From: Sphingomonas naasensis
GTDB taxonomy: Bacteria > Pseudomonadota > Alphaproteobacteria > Sphingomonadales > Sphingomonadaceae
Reading direction: 5' to 3'
DNA length: 64,000 bases
Assembly (NCBI RefSeq): GCF_004792695.1
Contig: NZ_SRXU01000006.1
Location: forward strand, 124,001 to 188,000
Part shown: positions 25,410 to 35,561 of the stretch, piece by piece
Numbering within the stretch: position 1 is the first letter of the stretch
Layout of the letters: each line of letters opens with the position of its first letter
The notes under the pieces: model-generated
The model's database searches: none
Told to the model about the DNA's origin: nothing
What the model saw: the letters and a program-made list of their open reading frames with translations, nothing else
Program-made: the position numbers and the translations under genes

Positions 25410-26828
25410 TCAGCCGGCGACGATCTTGAGGATCGCGCCGACGATCGTCGCGACCGGCGTGGCGAAGGCGGCGATGCTCTTCACCGTGTCGATCAGGTTG
25501 TTGCCCTGCGCCTTGACCACTTCCTTGGGCGGCTTCTCGCGCAGCGCGGTCTCGGTGAAGCTCTCATAATCCTTGAGCAGCGTCCTCGCGTCCGCCTCGG
25601 GCAGCGTCTTGGCCGCTTCGACCAACGAGGTCCGCAGTGCCTTGAGCTGGTCCTTGAGCGCGTCCGGCGCGCTGGATTCGTCGAACATCGTGTTGGTCTG
25701 CGTGATCGTGTTGCCGGTCATTTCGCCGAAGTTCACGATGTTGGTTCCGCCCGAAAAGGTCTGGTTGAAGGTCATGAAGATGCTCCTCGCCTGCCTGGGT
25801 TCGATATAATCGCTGATCTGCGCATTGATCCGCGCGATCATAGCCCGTTCGAGATCGTCCGCCTCGCGCGGCTTGAATACCGAGCGATCATAGTCGGAGA
25901 GCAACCGCAGGGCCGCCTGAAGTTCCACGCCGTGGCGCCGCTCGACGCGCAGCACCCCGGTCAGGCGCTTGCGGTGAAGCTCGAGATACCGCGCATAGGC
26001 CGGATCGTCGCCGGCCTTCTCCTCGAGCGTAGCACAGACGAAAAGCTCCTCATAATGCGCGGTCAGGTCCTCGAGCGCCTCGGCCGGCTGGCGCCACGCA
26101 TCGCCCCCGCGCGGCGCCTCGAGATACCAAATCGGCAGCGCGGCACCGCCTTCGTCGGAGCGCCACGGGAAGAAGCGGATGCTGCCGCCAAAGCCGGGAA
26201 CGGGTGCGGGCATTTCGACCGCGAGCGGCAACTCGACCGGCTCGCGGCGACTGTTGACGACGATCAGAAAGGGCCGCCCCGCATGGACCCAATCGGGCTG
26301 ATAATCGCCCCGCGGCTCGGGCGCGGTGCGCGCCGATTCACGCGCGTAGAGATCGCATAGCACGTCCGCGGCCGCGCCAAGGCTGTCGGACAGGCCGCGC
26401 CGCTCGGGATGGCAGATGCTGATATTGGCGCTCGCGACCGATTCGATCAGGTCGGTCATCCGCACCCGATCTGCCGACGCCTGCGCCTCCAGCGTGACCG
26501 CCAATCGGGCATGGCCATGCTGGTCGGCAACCGCTTCGATCGCATCGACGCGAAGCGCGACGGCGCGATCCGCACTGCGATCGATCTTGATCAGGTCGGC
26601 GGCCGAGCAGCGCGCATAGGGCAAAGGCGGGATCCATTTCGCGACCCGTCCGAGCCGGCCGACGAAATCGAACTTCGGCGGCGGCTCGACGGACAGCCAG
26701 AGCGGCGCGCGACGCTGGTCCCCCGCAGCATCCTCGCGCGCGAAGCGCGTATCGAAGAAAGGAAAACAGGCGCGGACAAACATGGCGCAGGATATCGCAA
26801 GTAAAGCGCCGGCCAAAGCCCAATACAT
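25410..26828 (-). CDS. Unrecognised membrane-anchored protein
   Basis: I do not recognise this protein of about 472 residues. Starting at the ATG at 26828, the first 25 residues are one hydrophobic segment (WALAGALLAISCAMFVRAC), probably a membrane anchor. A mixed alpha/beta region follows, then helical, charge-rich segments with likely coiled-coil character (TAHYEELFVCATLEEK, ARYLELHRKRLTGVLR). Near residue 370 there is a short Asn/Thr/Gly-rich stretch (NQTFSGGTNIVNFGEMTGNT), and the very C-terminus is hydrophobic (SIAAFATPVATIVGAILKIVAG). The frame also opens further upstream (ATG at 26882, TTG at 26936). Codon use matches its neighbours. It is flanked by trhO and hppA on the same strand with no obvious link. 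Confidence 0.7.
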   Translation of the reverse strand: MYWALAGALLAISCAMFVRACFPFFDTRFAREDAAGDQRRAPLWLSVEPPPKFDFVGRLGRVAKWIPPLPYARCSAADLIKIDRSADRAVALRVDAIEAVADQHGHARLAVTLEAQASADRVRMTDLIESVASANISICHPERRGLSDSLGAAADVLCDLYARESARTAPEPRGDYQPDWVHAGRPFLIVVNSRREPVELPLAVEMPAPVPGFGGSIRFFPWRSDEGGAALPIWYLEAPRGGDAWRQPAEALEDLTAHYEELFVCATLEEKAGDDPAYARYLELHRKRLTGVLRVERRHGVELQAALRLLSDYDRSVFKPREADDLERAMIARINAQISDYIEPRQARSIFMTFNQTFSGGTNIVNFGEMTGNTITQTNTMFDESSAPDALKDQLKALRTSLVEAAKTLPEADARTLLKDYESFTETALREKPPKEVVKAQGNNLIDTVKSIAAFATPVATIVGAILKIVAG

Positions 26829-26991
26829 GTCCGCCGGCTCGAAGCCGGCGGACCAGATCTCGCATGCGGTAATAACGGCCATCTTCCGCGGAGACAGTCG
26901 CGCTCCGCATGGTCCACGATCCAGTGCATGTCTCAATGGATAGACGAGACTGCTGCCAAAGGCCGGGCACGCAGCCCGGTCAAGGCATCCG

Positions 26992-27027
26992 CCGCAGGGG
27001 TCCCCGTCGAAACGGTCGCCCCTGCGG
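26992..27027. terminator. Hairpin downstream of hppA
   Basis: CCGCAGGGG and CCCCTGCGG form a perfect 9-bp stem around an 18-nt loop, 40 bases past the hppA stop. It probably ends the hisG-to-hppA transcript. No T-tract follows on the minus strand. Confidence 0.5.
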
Positions 27028-27066
27028 ACGAAGGTAATTTACGCCTGTCGGCGCCGGGTTTCAACC

Positions 27067-29247
27067 TCAGCCCGCGACATGGCTCCCCGCCAGCGCGGCG
27101 AGCAGCAGCAACGCCACGATGTTGGTGATCTTGATCATCGGGTTGACCGCGGGGCCCGCGGTATCCTTGTACGGATCGCCGACGGTGTCCCCGGTCACCG
27201 CGGCCTTGTGCGCCTCGGATCCCTTGCCGCCGTGATTGCCGTCCTCGATATATTTCTTGGCATTGTCCCACGCGCCGCCGCCCGACGTCATCGAGATCGC
27301 GACGAACAGGCCCGAGACGATCACGCCGAGCAGCATCGCGCCGAGCGCCGCGAAGCCCTCATGCTGGCCCGCCACCGCGGTGATGAGGAAGTACACCGCG
27401 ATTGGGCTGAGCACCGGCAGCAGCGACGGGACGATCATTTCCTTGATCGCCGCCTTGGTGACGATGTCGACCGTGCGGCCGTAATTCGGACGGCTGGTCC
27501 CTTCCATGATCCCCGGATTGTCGCGGAACTGGTCGCGCACGTCCTGCACCACCGATCCGGCGGCGCGGCCGACCGCGGTCATGCCGAACGCCCCGAACAG
27601 ATAGGGCAGCAACGCGCCGAGCAGCAGCCCGACGATGACGTACGGATTGCTCAGCGAGAAATCGACGTCGACGTTGGGGAAGAACTCGTGGAGGTCGGTG
27701 GTGTAGGCCCCGAACAGCACGAGCGCCGCGAGCGCGGCGGAGCCGATCGCATAGCCCTTGGTCACGGCCTTGGTGGTGTTGCCCACCGCGTCGAGCGCGT
27801 CGGTCTTGTGACGAACCTCGTCCTCGAGCCCCGCCATCTCGGCGATGCCGCCGGCATTGTCGGTCACCGGGCCATAGGCGTCGAGCGCCACGACCATCCC
27901 CGCCAGCGCGAGCAGCGAGGTCGCCGCGAACGCCACGCCGATCACTCCGGCGATCTGATAGGCCGCGATCACTGCGATCACGATCACCAACGTCGGCAGC
28001 GCAGTCGATTCGAGGCTGATCGCGAGGCCCTGGATCACGTTGGTGCCGTGGCCGGTCACCGATGCCTTCGCGATCGACTTGACCGGGCGATAGTTGGTGC
28101 CGGTGTAGTACTCCGTGATCCACACCAGCAGCCCGGTCACCGCGAGCCCGATCATCATGCAGATGACCAGATCCCAGCCGGTGAAGCTCGGACCGGTGGC
28201 GAGGCCGGTATTGGCCTGATCGGCGAGCCCGGTCGAGCCTTCGAGGAACGCCGAGGGATCGCCCATCCCGCCGATCACGGTGTCGAGCCCGCCGAGCGTG
28301 TAATGCGTCACGCCGATGATCGCGGGGACCGACAGGAGCACGGTGACCCAGAAGCCCTTGTACAGCGCCCCCATGATCGACTGGCCCTTGCCGAGCCGGA
28401 CGAAATAGGTGCCGATGATCGAAGTGATGATGCACACCCCGCCGACGATCAGCGGCAGCGTCATCAGCGCCAGCAGCTGCTCGGGAGCAAGCCCGCGCAT
28501 GAGCAGCGCGATCGTCACCATGGTGATGCCGAGCGTGACGACATAGGTCTCGAACAGATCGGCGGCCATGCCCGCGCAGTCGCCGACATTGTCGCCGACA
28601 TTGTCGGCGATCACCGCGGGGTTGCGGGGGTCGTCCTCCGGGATTCCAGCCTCGACCTTGCCGACCAGATCGGCGCCGACATCGGCCGCCTTGGTGAAGA
28701 TGCCGCCACCGAGACGCGCGAAGATCGAGATCAGCGAGGCGCCGAAGGCGAGCCCGGTGAGCGTCTCGATCACCGGACGCGCATTGGGCGCCATGCCCGC
28801 GCCCTCGACGAGATAGCCGAAGATGCCCGCGATCGCGAGCAGCCCCAGCCCGGCGACCAGCATGCCGGTGATCGCGCCCGAGCGGAACGCCAGCGTGAGC
28901 CCGGCCTGGAGCGATTGCCGCGCCGCCTCGGCGGTGCGGACATTGGCGCGCACCGAGATGTTCATGCCGATGAACCCGGCGACGCCCGAAAGCACCGCGC
29001 CGATCACGAAGCCGAGCGTCGGCAGCGCACCGAGGGTGAAGAACAACACGACAGCCACGATCACGCCGACAATGGCGATCGTCAGATATTGCCGGCCCAG
29101 ATAGGCCTTGGCCCCCTCCTGGATCGCGGCGGCGATATCCTGCATCTTCTCGTTACCGGGCGATGCCCGCAGCACTTGCTGACTCGTCAGAAAGCCATAA
29201 GCCACCGCCAGCAAACCGCAGGCGATGGCGAGATAAACAATCGTCAT
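27067..29247 (-). CDS. hppA: K+-insensitive proton-pumping membrane pyrophosphatase
   Basis: This inner-membrane protein of about 726 residues and some 16 helices couples PPi hydrolysis to ion pumping. Conserved blocks include [44 protein letters not shown] (substrate and Mg2+ site near residues 185-230). [18 protein letters not shown] near 455-475 is also present. The Lys in GNTTKA replaces the Ala of K+-dependent enzymes, which predicts the K+-independent, proton-pumping class. The start at 29247 has AAGGA upstream; the frame runs further but without homology. It is the last gene of the hisG-hisD-DUF2314-nusB-thiL-hppA run. Confidence 0.95.
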   Translation of the reverse strand: MTIVYLAIACGLLAVAYGFLTSQQVLRASPGNEKMQDIAAAIQEGAKAYLGRQYLTIAIVGVIVAVVLFFTLGALPTLGFVIGAVLSGVAGFIGMNISVRANVRTAEAARQSLQAGLTLAFRSGAITGMLVAGLGLLAIAGIFGYLVEGAGMAPNARPVIETLTGLAFGASLISIFARLGGGIFTKAADVGADLVGKVEAGIPEDDPRNPAVIADNVGDNVGDCAGMAADLFETYVVTLGITMVTIALLMRGLAPEQLLALMTLPLIVGGVCIITSIIGTYFVRLGKGQSIMGALYKGFWVTVLLSVPAIIGVTHYTLGGLDTVIGGMGDPSAFLEGSTGLADQANTGLATGPSFTGWDLVICMMIGLAVTGLLVWITEYYTGTNYRPVKSIAKASVTGHGTNVIQGLAISLESTALPTLVIVIAVIAAYQIAGVIGVAFAATSLLALAGMVVALDAYGPVTDNAGGIAEMAGLEDEVRHKTDALDAVGNTTKAVTKGYAIGSAALAALVLFGAYTTDLHEFFPNVDVDFSLSNPYVIVGLLLGALLPYLFGAFGMTAVGRAAGSVVQDVRDQFRDNPGIMEGTSRPNYGRTVDIVTKAAIKEMIVPSLLPVLSPIAVYFLITAVAGQHEGFAALGAMLLGVIVSGLFVAISMTSGGGAWDNAKKYIEDGNHGGKGSEAHKAAVTGDTVGDPYKDTAGPAVNPMIKITNIVALLLLAALAGSHVAG

Positions 29248-29349
29248 CAGGCGAAGTCCTTCCCCTAGAACTGGAACCGCCGCCGGCCTTGCCACCGGTC
29301 TTTGCGGAAGCGGGAAGGTATCGGGCACCCGTACCAGGCGCAACCCGCC

Positions 29350-30198
29350 TCAGCGGTGCTCGTAGCCGAGCCGTTCCGGGGGAGATTTTCCATCGAGCAG
29401 AAGGGGTTCCGCGCCCTTTTGCAGCATCGCGCCGATGCGCGTCGCGGGCACCGGCAGCGCCACGCCGTCGGGCGCGGCGAAGAGCAGCGCATAGTCGTCG
29501 CCCCAGCGCGCCGCGGCGAGCCGGTCGGTCGTGCCTGCCGCGAACGGCACCGCGTCGAGCGTGATCGCGGCGGTGCAGCCGCTCGCCTCGGCCATGCGGC
29601 GCGCGTCGAGCAGAAGGCCGTCCGAGACGTCCATCATCGCATGGACATGCGGCCCGAGCGCCAGTCCCTCGGCGAGCCGCGGCGTGGGGCGGAGATAGGC
29701 GGCGCCGTCGCCCGCCTCGAACCCGAGCAGCGCCGCGCCGATGCTGCCGGTGACGTAGAGCGCGTCCCCTGCCCGCGCGCCCGTCCGGGCAGGGACCGGG
29801 CGCACCGTGGCGCGGCCGATCGCGGTGCAGCCGAAAGTGGCCGGGCCGGCATGCGCGATCGTGTCGCCGCCGAGCAGCGCGACGCCGTACGCCTCGAGCA
29901 CCTCGCGCAGGCCCTCGACGAAGCGCTCGGCACCCTCGACCAGCGTCGCGCCGATCAGCACTCCGATCGGCTCGGCCGCCTTGGCGGCGAGATCGGAGAG
30001 GTTCACCGCGACGAGCTTCCACGCGATATCGGCGGGATCGGTGCCGGGGCGGTAGTGCACGCCCTCGGCGATCGCGTCGTGGGTGAGGACCAGCGCCTCG
30101 CCGCCGATCTCGATCACCGCGGCGTCGTCGCGCAGCGCCTGCGCGCCCGGGTGGAGCGGGAGCGCGCGCAACGCCGCGATGAAATCGGCTTCGTTCAT
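29350..30198 (-). CDS. thiL: Thiamine-monophosphate kinase
   Basis: This 282-residue ATP-dependent kinase phosphorylates thiamine monophosphate to the active diphosphate. Typical blocks are GDDAAVIEIGG-like RDDAAVIEIGGEALVLTHDAIAEGVHY (residues 23-48), KLVAVNLSDLAAKAAEPIGVL near 62, ALLGGDTIAHAG near 107 and MMDVSDGLLLDARRMAEASG near 185. The protein is slightly short compared with common ThiL (about 310-330). It follows nusB closely, a frequent bacterial pairing. Its ribosome-binding site AGAGGAT is part of a palindromic repeat arm. Confidence 0.9.
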   Translation of the reverse strand: MNEADFIAALRALPLHPGAQALRDDAAVIEIGGEALVLTHDAIAEGVHYRPGTDPADIAWKLVAVNLSDLAAKAAEPIGVLIGATLVEGAERFVEGLREVLEAYGVALLGGDTIAHAGPATFGCTAIGRATVRPVPARTGARAGDALYVTGSIGAALLGFEAGDGAAYLRPTPRLAEGLALGPHVHAMMDVSDGLLLDARRMAEASGCTAAITLDAVPFAAGTTDRLAAARWGDDYALLFAAPDGVALPVPATRIGAMLQKGAEPLLLDGKSPPERLGYEHR

Positions 30199-30201
30199 TA
30201 G

Positions 30202-30224
30202 ATCCTCTCCCGGAGGGGGAGGAT
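30202..30224. repeat. Single arm of the palindromic repeat family
   Basis: ATCCTCTCCCGGAGGGGGAGGAT, itself a short dyad, matches the outer arm of the repeats at 466, 2290 and 20495. It lies between nusB and thiL and again places a purine-rich SD-like sequence a few bases before a start codon (thiL at 30198). Confidence 0.6.
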
Positions 30225-30229
30225 AGAAT

Positions 30230-30691
30230 TCAACCCCGCACGTCCTTGGCGACGGCGTCGAGGATGCCGTTGACGAACCCCTTCTCGCGCCGGTCGTAGA
30301 ACGCGTCGGTCACGTCGAGATATTCGCTGATCACCGCGCCCACGGGGACGTCGGCGCGCGCGAGCAGCTCATAGGTGCCGGCGCGCAGGATCTGGCGCAT
30401 CGGCTTGTCGAGCCGGTCGAGCGACCAATCGGCGGCGAGGCGGGCGGCGATCAACCGGTCGATCTCCTCGCGCCGCGCGTCGACGCCGCTGACGATATCG
30501 TCGAAGAACGCGACGTCGGCATCGACATATTCGACATCCTCGATCGTCGCGCCGAGGCGATGCTGGTGGAATTCGTTGAGCAGCACGGGCAGCTTCGTGC
30601 CCTCCATCTCCTGCTGATAGAGCGCCTGCACGGCGGCGAGCCGCGCGGCGGCGCGGGCCCTGGAACGGGATTTGGCTTTGGGGCTGGGCAT
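30230..30691 (-). CDS. nusB: Transcription antitermination factor NusB
   Basis: This 153-residue all-helical RNA-binding protein needed for rRNA antitermination reads RARAAARLAAVQALYQQEM near the start. LDRLDKPMRQILRAGTYELL near residue 95 and VPVGAVISEYLDVTDAFYDRREKGFVNGILDAVAK, the highly conserved C-terminal block, follow. The start at 30691 is preferred over an upstream in-frame one because it gives a normal family length. It sits between the DUF2314 gene and thiL in a same-strand run. Confidence 0.93.
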   Translation of the reverse strand: MPSPKAKSRSRARAAARLAAVQALYQQEMEGTKLPVLLNEFHQHRLGATIEDVEYVDADVAFFDDIVSGVDARREEIDRLIAARLAADWSLDRLDKPMRQILRAGTYELLARADVPVGAVISEYLDVTDAFYDRREKGFVNGILDAVAKDVRG

Positions 30692-30750
30692 CGCGCGCAG
30701 ATAGGCGCGCGCGCCGCCAAAGGCAAAGGGGGCGTGCTTCGCCGCGGCAA

Positions 30751-31140
30751 CTAGTCGCGCGGCCACTCCCGCAACGGCGTGCGCGCGGCATAGGTGCCGC
30801 TTTCCGCGTCGCCGGCCTGCACCTCGATCACATGCTCGGGACCGAAGGGCAGTTCGGTGCCGATCCAGAACTCGTCATTCTCGTCGATGTCGGGGGCGTT
30901 ATCGAGCAGGCCGTAATAGCCCTCGCCCGCGACTTCGCGCACCACCACCCACATCCGCTCGTAGATCGGATCCTCGTCGCCCTCGACAGCGACGGCGAAG
31001 ATCAGCTTGGCGAAATCGCCGATGCGCAGGTTGCGGCGCACCGCCGCGTCGGGGATCTCGAAGGTCTCGGGGTTGAGCTGATGATAGTCCTCGCCGCTTT
31101 CGAGGCACCAGCCATCCTCGATCAGGTCGGGCGCGCGCAT
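30751..31140 (-). CDS. DUF2314 family protein
   Basis: This 129-residue acidic, presumably cytosolic protein has a core RRNLRIGDFAKLIFAV...ERMWVVVREVAGEGYYGLLDNAPDI that matches the DUF2314 family of unknown function. Its start codon overlaps the hisD stop (ATGA at 31140), so it is translated with the histidine genes, but no link to histidine synthesis is known. Confidence 0.82.
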   Translation of the reverse strand: MRAPDLIEDGWCLESGEDYHQLNPETFEIPDAAVRRNLRIGDFAKLIFAVAVEGDEDPIYERMWVVVREVAGEGYYGLLDNAPDIDENDEFWIGTELPFGPEHVIEVQAGDAESGTYAARTPLREWPRD

Positions 31141-32432
31141 CAGCCGTTCCTGAGCCGGATCGCGACCGATTCGGCATGCGCGGGCAGCCCTTCCGCTTTC
31201 GCCAGCGCCACCGCGGCGGGGCCGATCGCGGCGAGCCCGTCGGCATCGAGCGCGAGGAAGCTGGTCCGCTTCATGAAGTCGAGCACCGACAGCCCCGAGG
31301 CGAAGCGCGCGCGGCGGCCGGTGGGCAGCACGTGATTGGGCCCCGCGACATAATCGCCGACCGCCTCGGGCGTGTAGCGGCCGATGAACACCGAGCCGGC
31401 GTGGCGGACCATGTCGAACAGCGCCTCGGCATCGTCGCAGGCGAGCTCGAGATGCTCGGGCGCGAGCCGGTCGCACAACGGAATCGCCTCGACGAGGCTC
31501 GGCACGACGATGATCGCGCCATTGGCGTCCCAGCTCGCCCGCGCCGTCGCGGCAGTGGCGAGCTGCGCGATCTGGGCATCGACCGCTTCGGCCACGCGAT
31601 CGGCGAAGCCGGCATCGTCGGTGAACAGGATCGACTGGCTGGTCGGGTCGTGCTCGGCCTGGCTGAGCAGATCGGCGGCGATCCAGTCGGGATCGTTCCT
31701 GCCGTCCGAGACCACGACGATCTCGCTGGGCCCGGCAACCATGTCGATCCCGACCACGCCGTAGAGCTGGCGCTTGGCCTCGGCGACCCACGCGTTGCCG
31801 GGGCCGGTGACGACGTCGACCGGCGCGATCTTGTGGGTGCCATAGGCGAGCGCGGCGACGGCCTGCGCCCCGCCGACGCGCCAGAACTCGTCGACTCCGG
31901 CGATGTGCGCCGCGGCGAGGACCAGCGGATTGACGTCGCCATTGGGCGTCGGCGTGACCATCACCAGCCGGCGCACGCCTGCCGCCTTGGCGGGGATCGC
32001 GTTCATCAGCACCGACGAGGGATAGGCCGCGCGGCCGCCGGGGACATAGACCCCGGCCGAATCCACCGCCCGCCAGCGCGCGCCGAGCCGGATGCCGGCG
32101 GCGTCGATCCCGTCGCTGTCCTGCGGCTTCTGCTTCGCGTGATAGACTGCGATCCGCTCGGCGGCGAGCTCGAGCGCGTCGCGCAGCTCGGGGGTCAGCC
32201 CTTCCCATGCCGCGAGGCAATCGGCGCGATCGATCGTCCAGCCGCTCTGGTCGAGATCATGCTTGTCGAACAGCCGGGTCAGGTCGCGCAGCGCGGCATC
32301 GCCTTCGTCGCGGACGCGCTTGATGATGTGCGTGACGTTGCGCGCGACATCCTCGTCGGCCTCGCGGCGCGCGTTGACGAGCGCGGTGAACTGCGCGGCG
32401 AAGTCGGGCGAAGTGGCGTCGAGGCGGATCAC
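31140..32432 (-). CDS. hisD: Histidinol dehydrogenase
   Basis: This 430-residue enzyme oxidises L-histidinol to histidine in two NAD-dependent steps. Key blocks are [21 protein letters not shown] near 115, [17 protein letters not shown] near 165, [15 protein letters not shown] near 190, the zinc/catalytic region [11 protein letters not shown] near 255 and RLAPEHLEL near 320. The start is a GTG at 32432 overlapping the hisG stop (GTGA), giving the normal length; the frame continues upstream without homology. Confidence 0.95.
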   Translation of the reverse strand: MIRLDATSPDFAAQFTALVNARREADEDVARNVTHIIKRVRDEGDAALRDLTRLFDKHDLDQSGWTIDRADCLAAWEGLTPELRDALELAAERIAVYHAKQKPQDSDGIDAAGIRLGARWRAVDSAGVYVPGGRAAYPSSVLMNAIPAKAAGVRRLVMVTPTPNGDVNPLVLAAAHIAGVDEFWRVGGAQAVAALAYGTHKIAPVDVVTGPGNAWVAEAKRQLYGVVGIDMVAGPSEIVVVSDGRNDPDWIAADLLSQAEHDPTSQSILFTDDAGFADRVAEAVDAQIAQLATAATARASWDANGAIIVVPSLVEAIPLCDRLAPEHLELACDDAEALFDMVRHAGSVFIGRYTPEAVGDYVAGPNHVLPTGRRARFASGLSVLDFMKRTSFLALDADGLAAIGPAAVALAKAEGLPAHAESVAIRLRNG

Positions 32433-33079
32433 GCCACTGCCTTCCGGAAGCCATCGACCAGCGGCACCACTTCGGTAGCGCGCATCTTGAACGCCGCGCG
32501 GTTGACGATCAGCCGGCTGGTGACCTCGGCGATCACCTCGACCTCGACGAGACCATTCTCCTTGAGCGTGCGCCCCGACGAGACGAGGTCGACGATGCGC
32601 GGCGCGAGCCCGAGCACCGGCGCCAGCTCCATCGCCCCGTTCAGCTTGACGCACTCGGCCTGCACCCCGCGCGCCTCGAAATGGGCGCGGGTGATATGCG
32701 GATATTTGGTCGCGATGCGAACATGGCTCCAGCCGCGCGGATCGTCCTTCTCGGCGAGATCGACCGGCTCGGCGACCGAGATCCGGCAATGGCCGATGCC
32801 GAGATCGACCGGGGCATAGAGCTCCGAATAGTCGAATTCGGCGAGCACGTCCGAGCCGACGATGCCGAGCTGCGCGGCGCCGTGCGCCACGAAGGTGGCG
32901 ACGTCGAACGCGCGCACCCGGATCAGGTCGATCGCCGGGCTGTTGGTCGCGAAACGCAGCGCCCGGCTGTCGGGATCGGAAAAGGCGGGCTCGGGCACGA
33001 TGCCGACCGCCGCGAGCAGCGGCAATGCCTCGTCGAGGATGCGCCCTTTGGGGACGGCGAGAATGAGCGGTTCGGCCAT
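32429..33079 (-). CDS. hisG: ATP phosphoribosyltransferase, short form
   Basis: This 216-residue protein performs the first committed step of histidine synthesis, condensing ATP and [22 protein letters not shown] opens it, [11 protein letters not shown] follows near residue 60, and the PRPP loop [27 protein letters not shown] lies near 150-175. It lacks the C-terminal regulatory domain of the long form. In known systems the short form works with a HisZ subunit, which is not in this window. It is the first gene of the minus-strand run ending at hppA. Confidence 0.94.
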   Translation of the reverse strand: MAEPLILAVPKGRILDEALPLLAAVGIVPEPAFSDPDSRALRFATNSPAIDLIRVRAFDVATFVAHGAAQLGIVGSDVLAEFDYSELYAPVDLGIGHCRISVAEPVDLAEKDDPRGWSHVRIATKYPHITRAHFEARGVQAECVKLNGAMELAPVLGLAPRIVDLVSSGRTLKENGLVEVEVIAEVTSRLIVNRAAFKMRATEVVPLVDGFRKAVA

Positions 33080-33128
33080 GGGTGCGGGGGCTTTACTTGG
33101 GGGGACAAGCGGGCGCAACAAGCGCGGC

Positions 33129-34211
33129 ATGGCCGACGAGCAGCGCAACCGCGACAGCTTCCGCATCCAGGCCGGCTATTGCACCGCGATGGCCGCGCCG
33201 ATCACCGCGCGGATCGCGACCGTGCTCGGCGAGCATCTCACCCGCGACAGCGCCACCGGACGCCGCGTGCTCGACTGGCCGGGCGAGCCGGTCGCCGACG
33301 CGCTGGTGCTGCGGCTGATCGGCGGGCTGCACGCGCTGTATCGCCGCGGCGTGCCCGAGATCGCGCCGGTGTTCAGCGGCGCGGTGACCGACGAGGCCGC
33401 GGTCGCGGCGATCCTCAACCGGGTGTTCGTCGCGCACGATGCCGCGCTGCTGCCGTGGCTCGACGGCCCGCCCCAGACCAACGAGGCCGGGCGCTCGGCG
33501 GGGCTGATGACCGGGATCCTCCACCTCGCCGCGCGCTATGGCCCGAGGTTCGAGCTGCTCGAGATCGGATCGAGCGCGGGGCTTAACCTGCTGATCAGCC
33601 GCTATCGCTTCGATCTGGGCGGCGCGCGCTTCGGGCCGACGGACTCGCCGGTCACGATCCGGCCCGAATGGCGCGGACCACCGCCGCCCGACGCGCCGGT
33701 CGAGATCGTTCGGACCAGCGGCGTCGACATCCAGCCGCTCGATCTTTCCGGCGAGCGCGACGCCGAGCGGCTGCAGGCCTATTGCTGGGTCGAGAATGTC
33801 GAGCGCCAGGCCCGGCTCGAAAAGACGATCGCGATGGTCCGCGCCGAGGGGGTCGATCTGGTGCAGGGCGACGCCGCCGACTGGGTCGAAGCACGGCTCG
33901 CCGAACCGCAGCCCGGGGGCGTGACGCGGGTGCTGATGCATTCGGTGGTGTGGCAATATCTCCCCGAGCCGACCCAGCGCCGCATCGCCGGGGCGATGGC
34001 CGCGGCGGGGGCGCGCGCGACGCCCGAACGCCCGCTCGGCTGGGTGATGATGGAACCCAATCGCGACCTCCACCGCCACGAGGTCCGCGTCCGCGGCTGG
34101 CCGGGCGACACCCCGATGGAGCTGGTCGCGCTCACCCATGCGCATGGCGCGTGGGTCGAGGCGCTCGAACCGCCCTACGAGACGCGGCCCTATGTCATGC
34201 GGGCCTGGTGA
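33129..34211 (+). CDS. DUF2332 family protein
   Basis: This 360-residue protein has [27 protein letters not shown] near the start and [25 protein letters not shown] near residue 140. The latter glycine-rich loop resembles a nucleotide- or SAM-binding motif. The family is annotated DUF2332; the [10 protein letters not shown] motif suggests a methyltransferase-like fold but no activity is known. The start at 33129 follows divergently from hisG. A DUF6157 gene begins two bases after the stop. Confidence 0.83.
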   Translation: MADEQRNRDSFRIQAGYCTAMAAPITARIATVLGEHLTRDSATGRRVLDWPGEPVADALVLRLIGGLHALYRRGVPEIAPVFSGAVTDEAAVAAILNRVFVAHDAALLPWLDGPPQTNEAGRSAGLMTGILHLAARYGPRFELLEIGSSAGLNLLISRYRFDLGGARFGPTDSPVTIRPEWRGPPPPDAPVEIVRTSGVDIQPLDLSGERDAERLQAYCWVENVERQARLEKTIAMVRAEGVDLVQGDAADWVEARLAEPQPGGVTRVLMHSVVWQYLPEPTQRRIAGAMAAAGARATPERPLGWVMMEPNRDLHRHEVRVRGWPGDTPMELVALTHAHGAWVEALEPPYETRPYVMRAW

Positions 34212-34212
34212 A

Positions 34213-34590
34213 ATGCACAGCACCAATTATCGCGATACGCTGATCACGGTCTCGGCGGATTGCCCGGTGCCGGGCGGGACGATCCCCGAAAAGCCCGGCA
34301 CCATCGCCACGGTGCAGCACGGCCTGCTCGCCACGCCCTATGCGATGACCAGCGACGACCTTCTCTACGCGACGCACCGCGCGCGCGGCGGCGGGAAGCG
34401 CCGCGAGGAATTCTTCGCGACGCCGCAGGCGTGCCTGCGCGCCTCGCCGCTGGTCAAGCAGTTCGGCTGGGGAATCCATCACGATGGCGAGGGCCGAATC
34501 GCGCTGCTCGATTCGCAGGGCGCCGACTATCGCCGGCTGCTCGACGATGCTTCGGTTAAGAAGACGCCGGGGATGCGCAGCAAGCGCTGA
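34213..34590 (+). CDS. DUF6157 family small protein
   Basis: This 125-residue cytosolic protein begins MHSTNYRDTLITVSADCPVP and contains PGTIATVQHGLLATPYAMTSDDLLYATHRARGG and LVKQFGWGIHHDGEGRIAL. This is the pattern of the DUF6157 family, of unknown function. It starts two bases after the DUF2332 stop, so the pair is probably one transcript. The convergent hydrolase gene ends six bases beyond its stop. Confidence 0.78.
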   Translation: MHSTNYRDTLITVSADCPVPGGTIPEKPGTIATVQHGLLATPYAMTSDDLLYATHRARGGGKRREEFFATPQACLRASPLVKQFGWGIHHDGEGRIALLDSQGADYRRLLDDASVKKTPGMRSKR

Positions 34591-34595
34591 GGCGC

Positions 34596-35495
34596 CTAAC
34601 GCACGGGATGCGCCGCCAGCCATTTCCGCATCGCCGCGGTCACCGCCTCGGGCTTCTCCCATGGCACGAAATGGCCGCCATCCTCGATGCGCGCAATCGT
34701 CAGATCGGGCACCAGATCCGCGAGCGCGAGCTGGCCCGGGAGCAGCGCGAAATCCCGCATCCCCCAGATCACCAGGGTCGGCTGGACGATCGGCGGGAAC
34801 GGCGCGTCGAGCCAGGCGGGGCGCTCGGGTTCCGCGTCGGGCGCGGGAACGACGATCGGCGAGGCGCGATACCAGTTGAGCATCGCGGTCATCGCGCCGG
34901 GCTGGCTCCATTCGTCGAGATAGGCTGCCTTGTCCTCGCCCGCGACTGCGCTGACCAGGTGCCGGGTGAAGGTCGAGGCGAAGAAGCGCTCGAGCCCCGC
35001 GCCGACCAGCCCCTGATCGATCGTCGTGTCGCGGAAGCGCGTGATATACTGGCTCGCCTTGCGCTGCGCGGGATCGTCGAACAGCGCGCGCTGGAAGACC
35101 AGCGGATGCGGCGCGTTGACGATGATCAGCCGCGCGACGCGCTGCGGGTTCTGCAGCGCCGCCATCCACGCGATCGCCCCGCCCCAATCGTGCCCAACCA
35201 GCGTGAAGCGTCCGACCCCGAGATGGTCGGCGAGCGCGAGCAGGTCGCCGGCCGCCTTGCCCGGGCCGTAGCTGTCGACGCCCTCGGGCTTGGACGAGCG
35301 CGCGAAGCCGCGCTGATCGGGGGCGACGACGAAATAATCGCGCGCGAGTTCGGGGATCTGGTGGCGCCAGGTGCGGTGCGATTCGGGGAAGCCGTGAAGC
35401 AGGAAGATCGCCGGCTTGGCGGGATCGCCGGCAATGGCGACGTCGAGCGCGACGCCGGTGGCAAGGGATATGCGTCGAAGTAATGGGTCCGACAT
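34596..35495 (-). CDS. Alpha/beta hydrolase, epoxide hydrolase/haloalkane dehalogenase type
   Basis: This 299-residue enzyme has FLLHGFPESHRTWRHQIPELA near residue 33 (oxyanion HGFP), then VAPDQRGFARSSKP and LVGHDWGGAIAW near 105, where the nucleophile is Asp as in epoxide hydrolases and dehalogenases. The catalytic His lies in EDGGHFVPWEKPE near 275. Whether it opens epoxides or removes halide cannot be decided. The start at 35495 has a good AGGAGG site. The upstream region is AT-rich and shared with the divergent foreign-looking gene. Confidence 0.88.
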   Translation of the reverse strand: MSDPLLRRISLATGVALDVAIAGDPAKPAIFLLHGFPESHRTWRHQIPELARDYFVVAPDQRGFARSSKPEGVDSYGPGKAAGDLLALADHLGVGRFTLVGHDWGGAIAWMAALQNPQRVARLIIVNAPHPLVFQRALFDDPAQRKASQYITRFRDTTIDQGLVGAGLERFFASTFTRHLVSAVAGEDKAAYLDEWSQPGAMTAMLNWYRASPIVVPAPDAEPERPAWLDAPFPPIVQPTLVIWGMRDFALLPGQLALADLVPDLTIARIEDGGHFVPWEKPEAVTAAMRKWLAAHPVR

Positions 35496-35561
35496 CGGCC
35501 CTCCTATTTGCGTCACAGGCCCTTTATCCGTTGATATCAAAGTAACTCACGGAAAATCGCA

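Noticed and set aside
27079..29268. Long plus-strand open frame opposite hppA
   Set aside because: Same shadow effect; the minus strand encodes a complete membrane pyrophosphatase with all conserved blocks.
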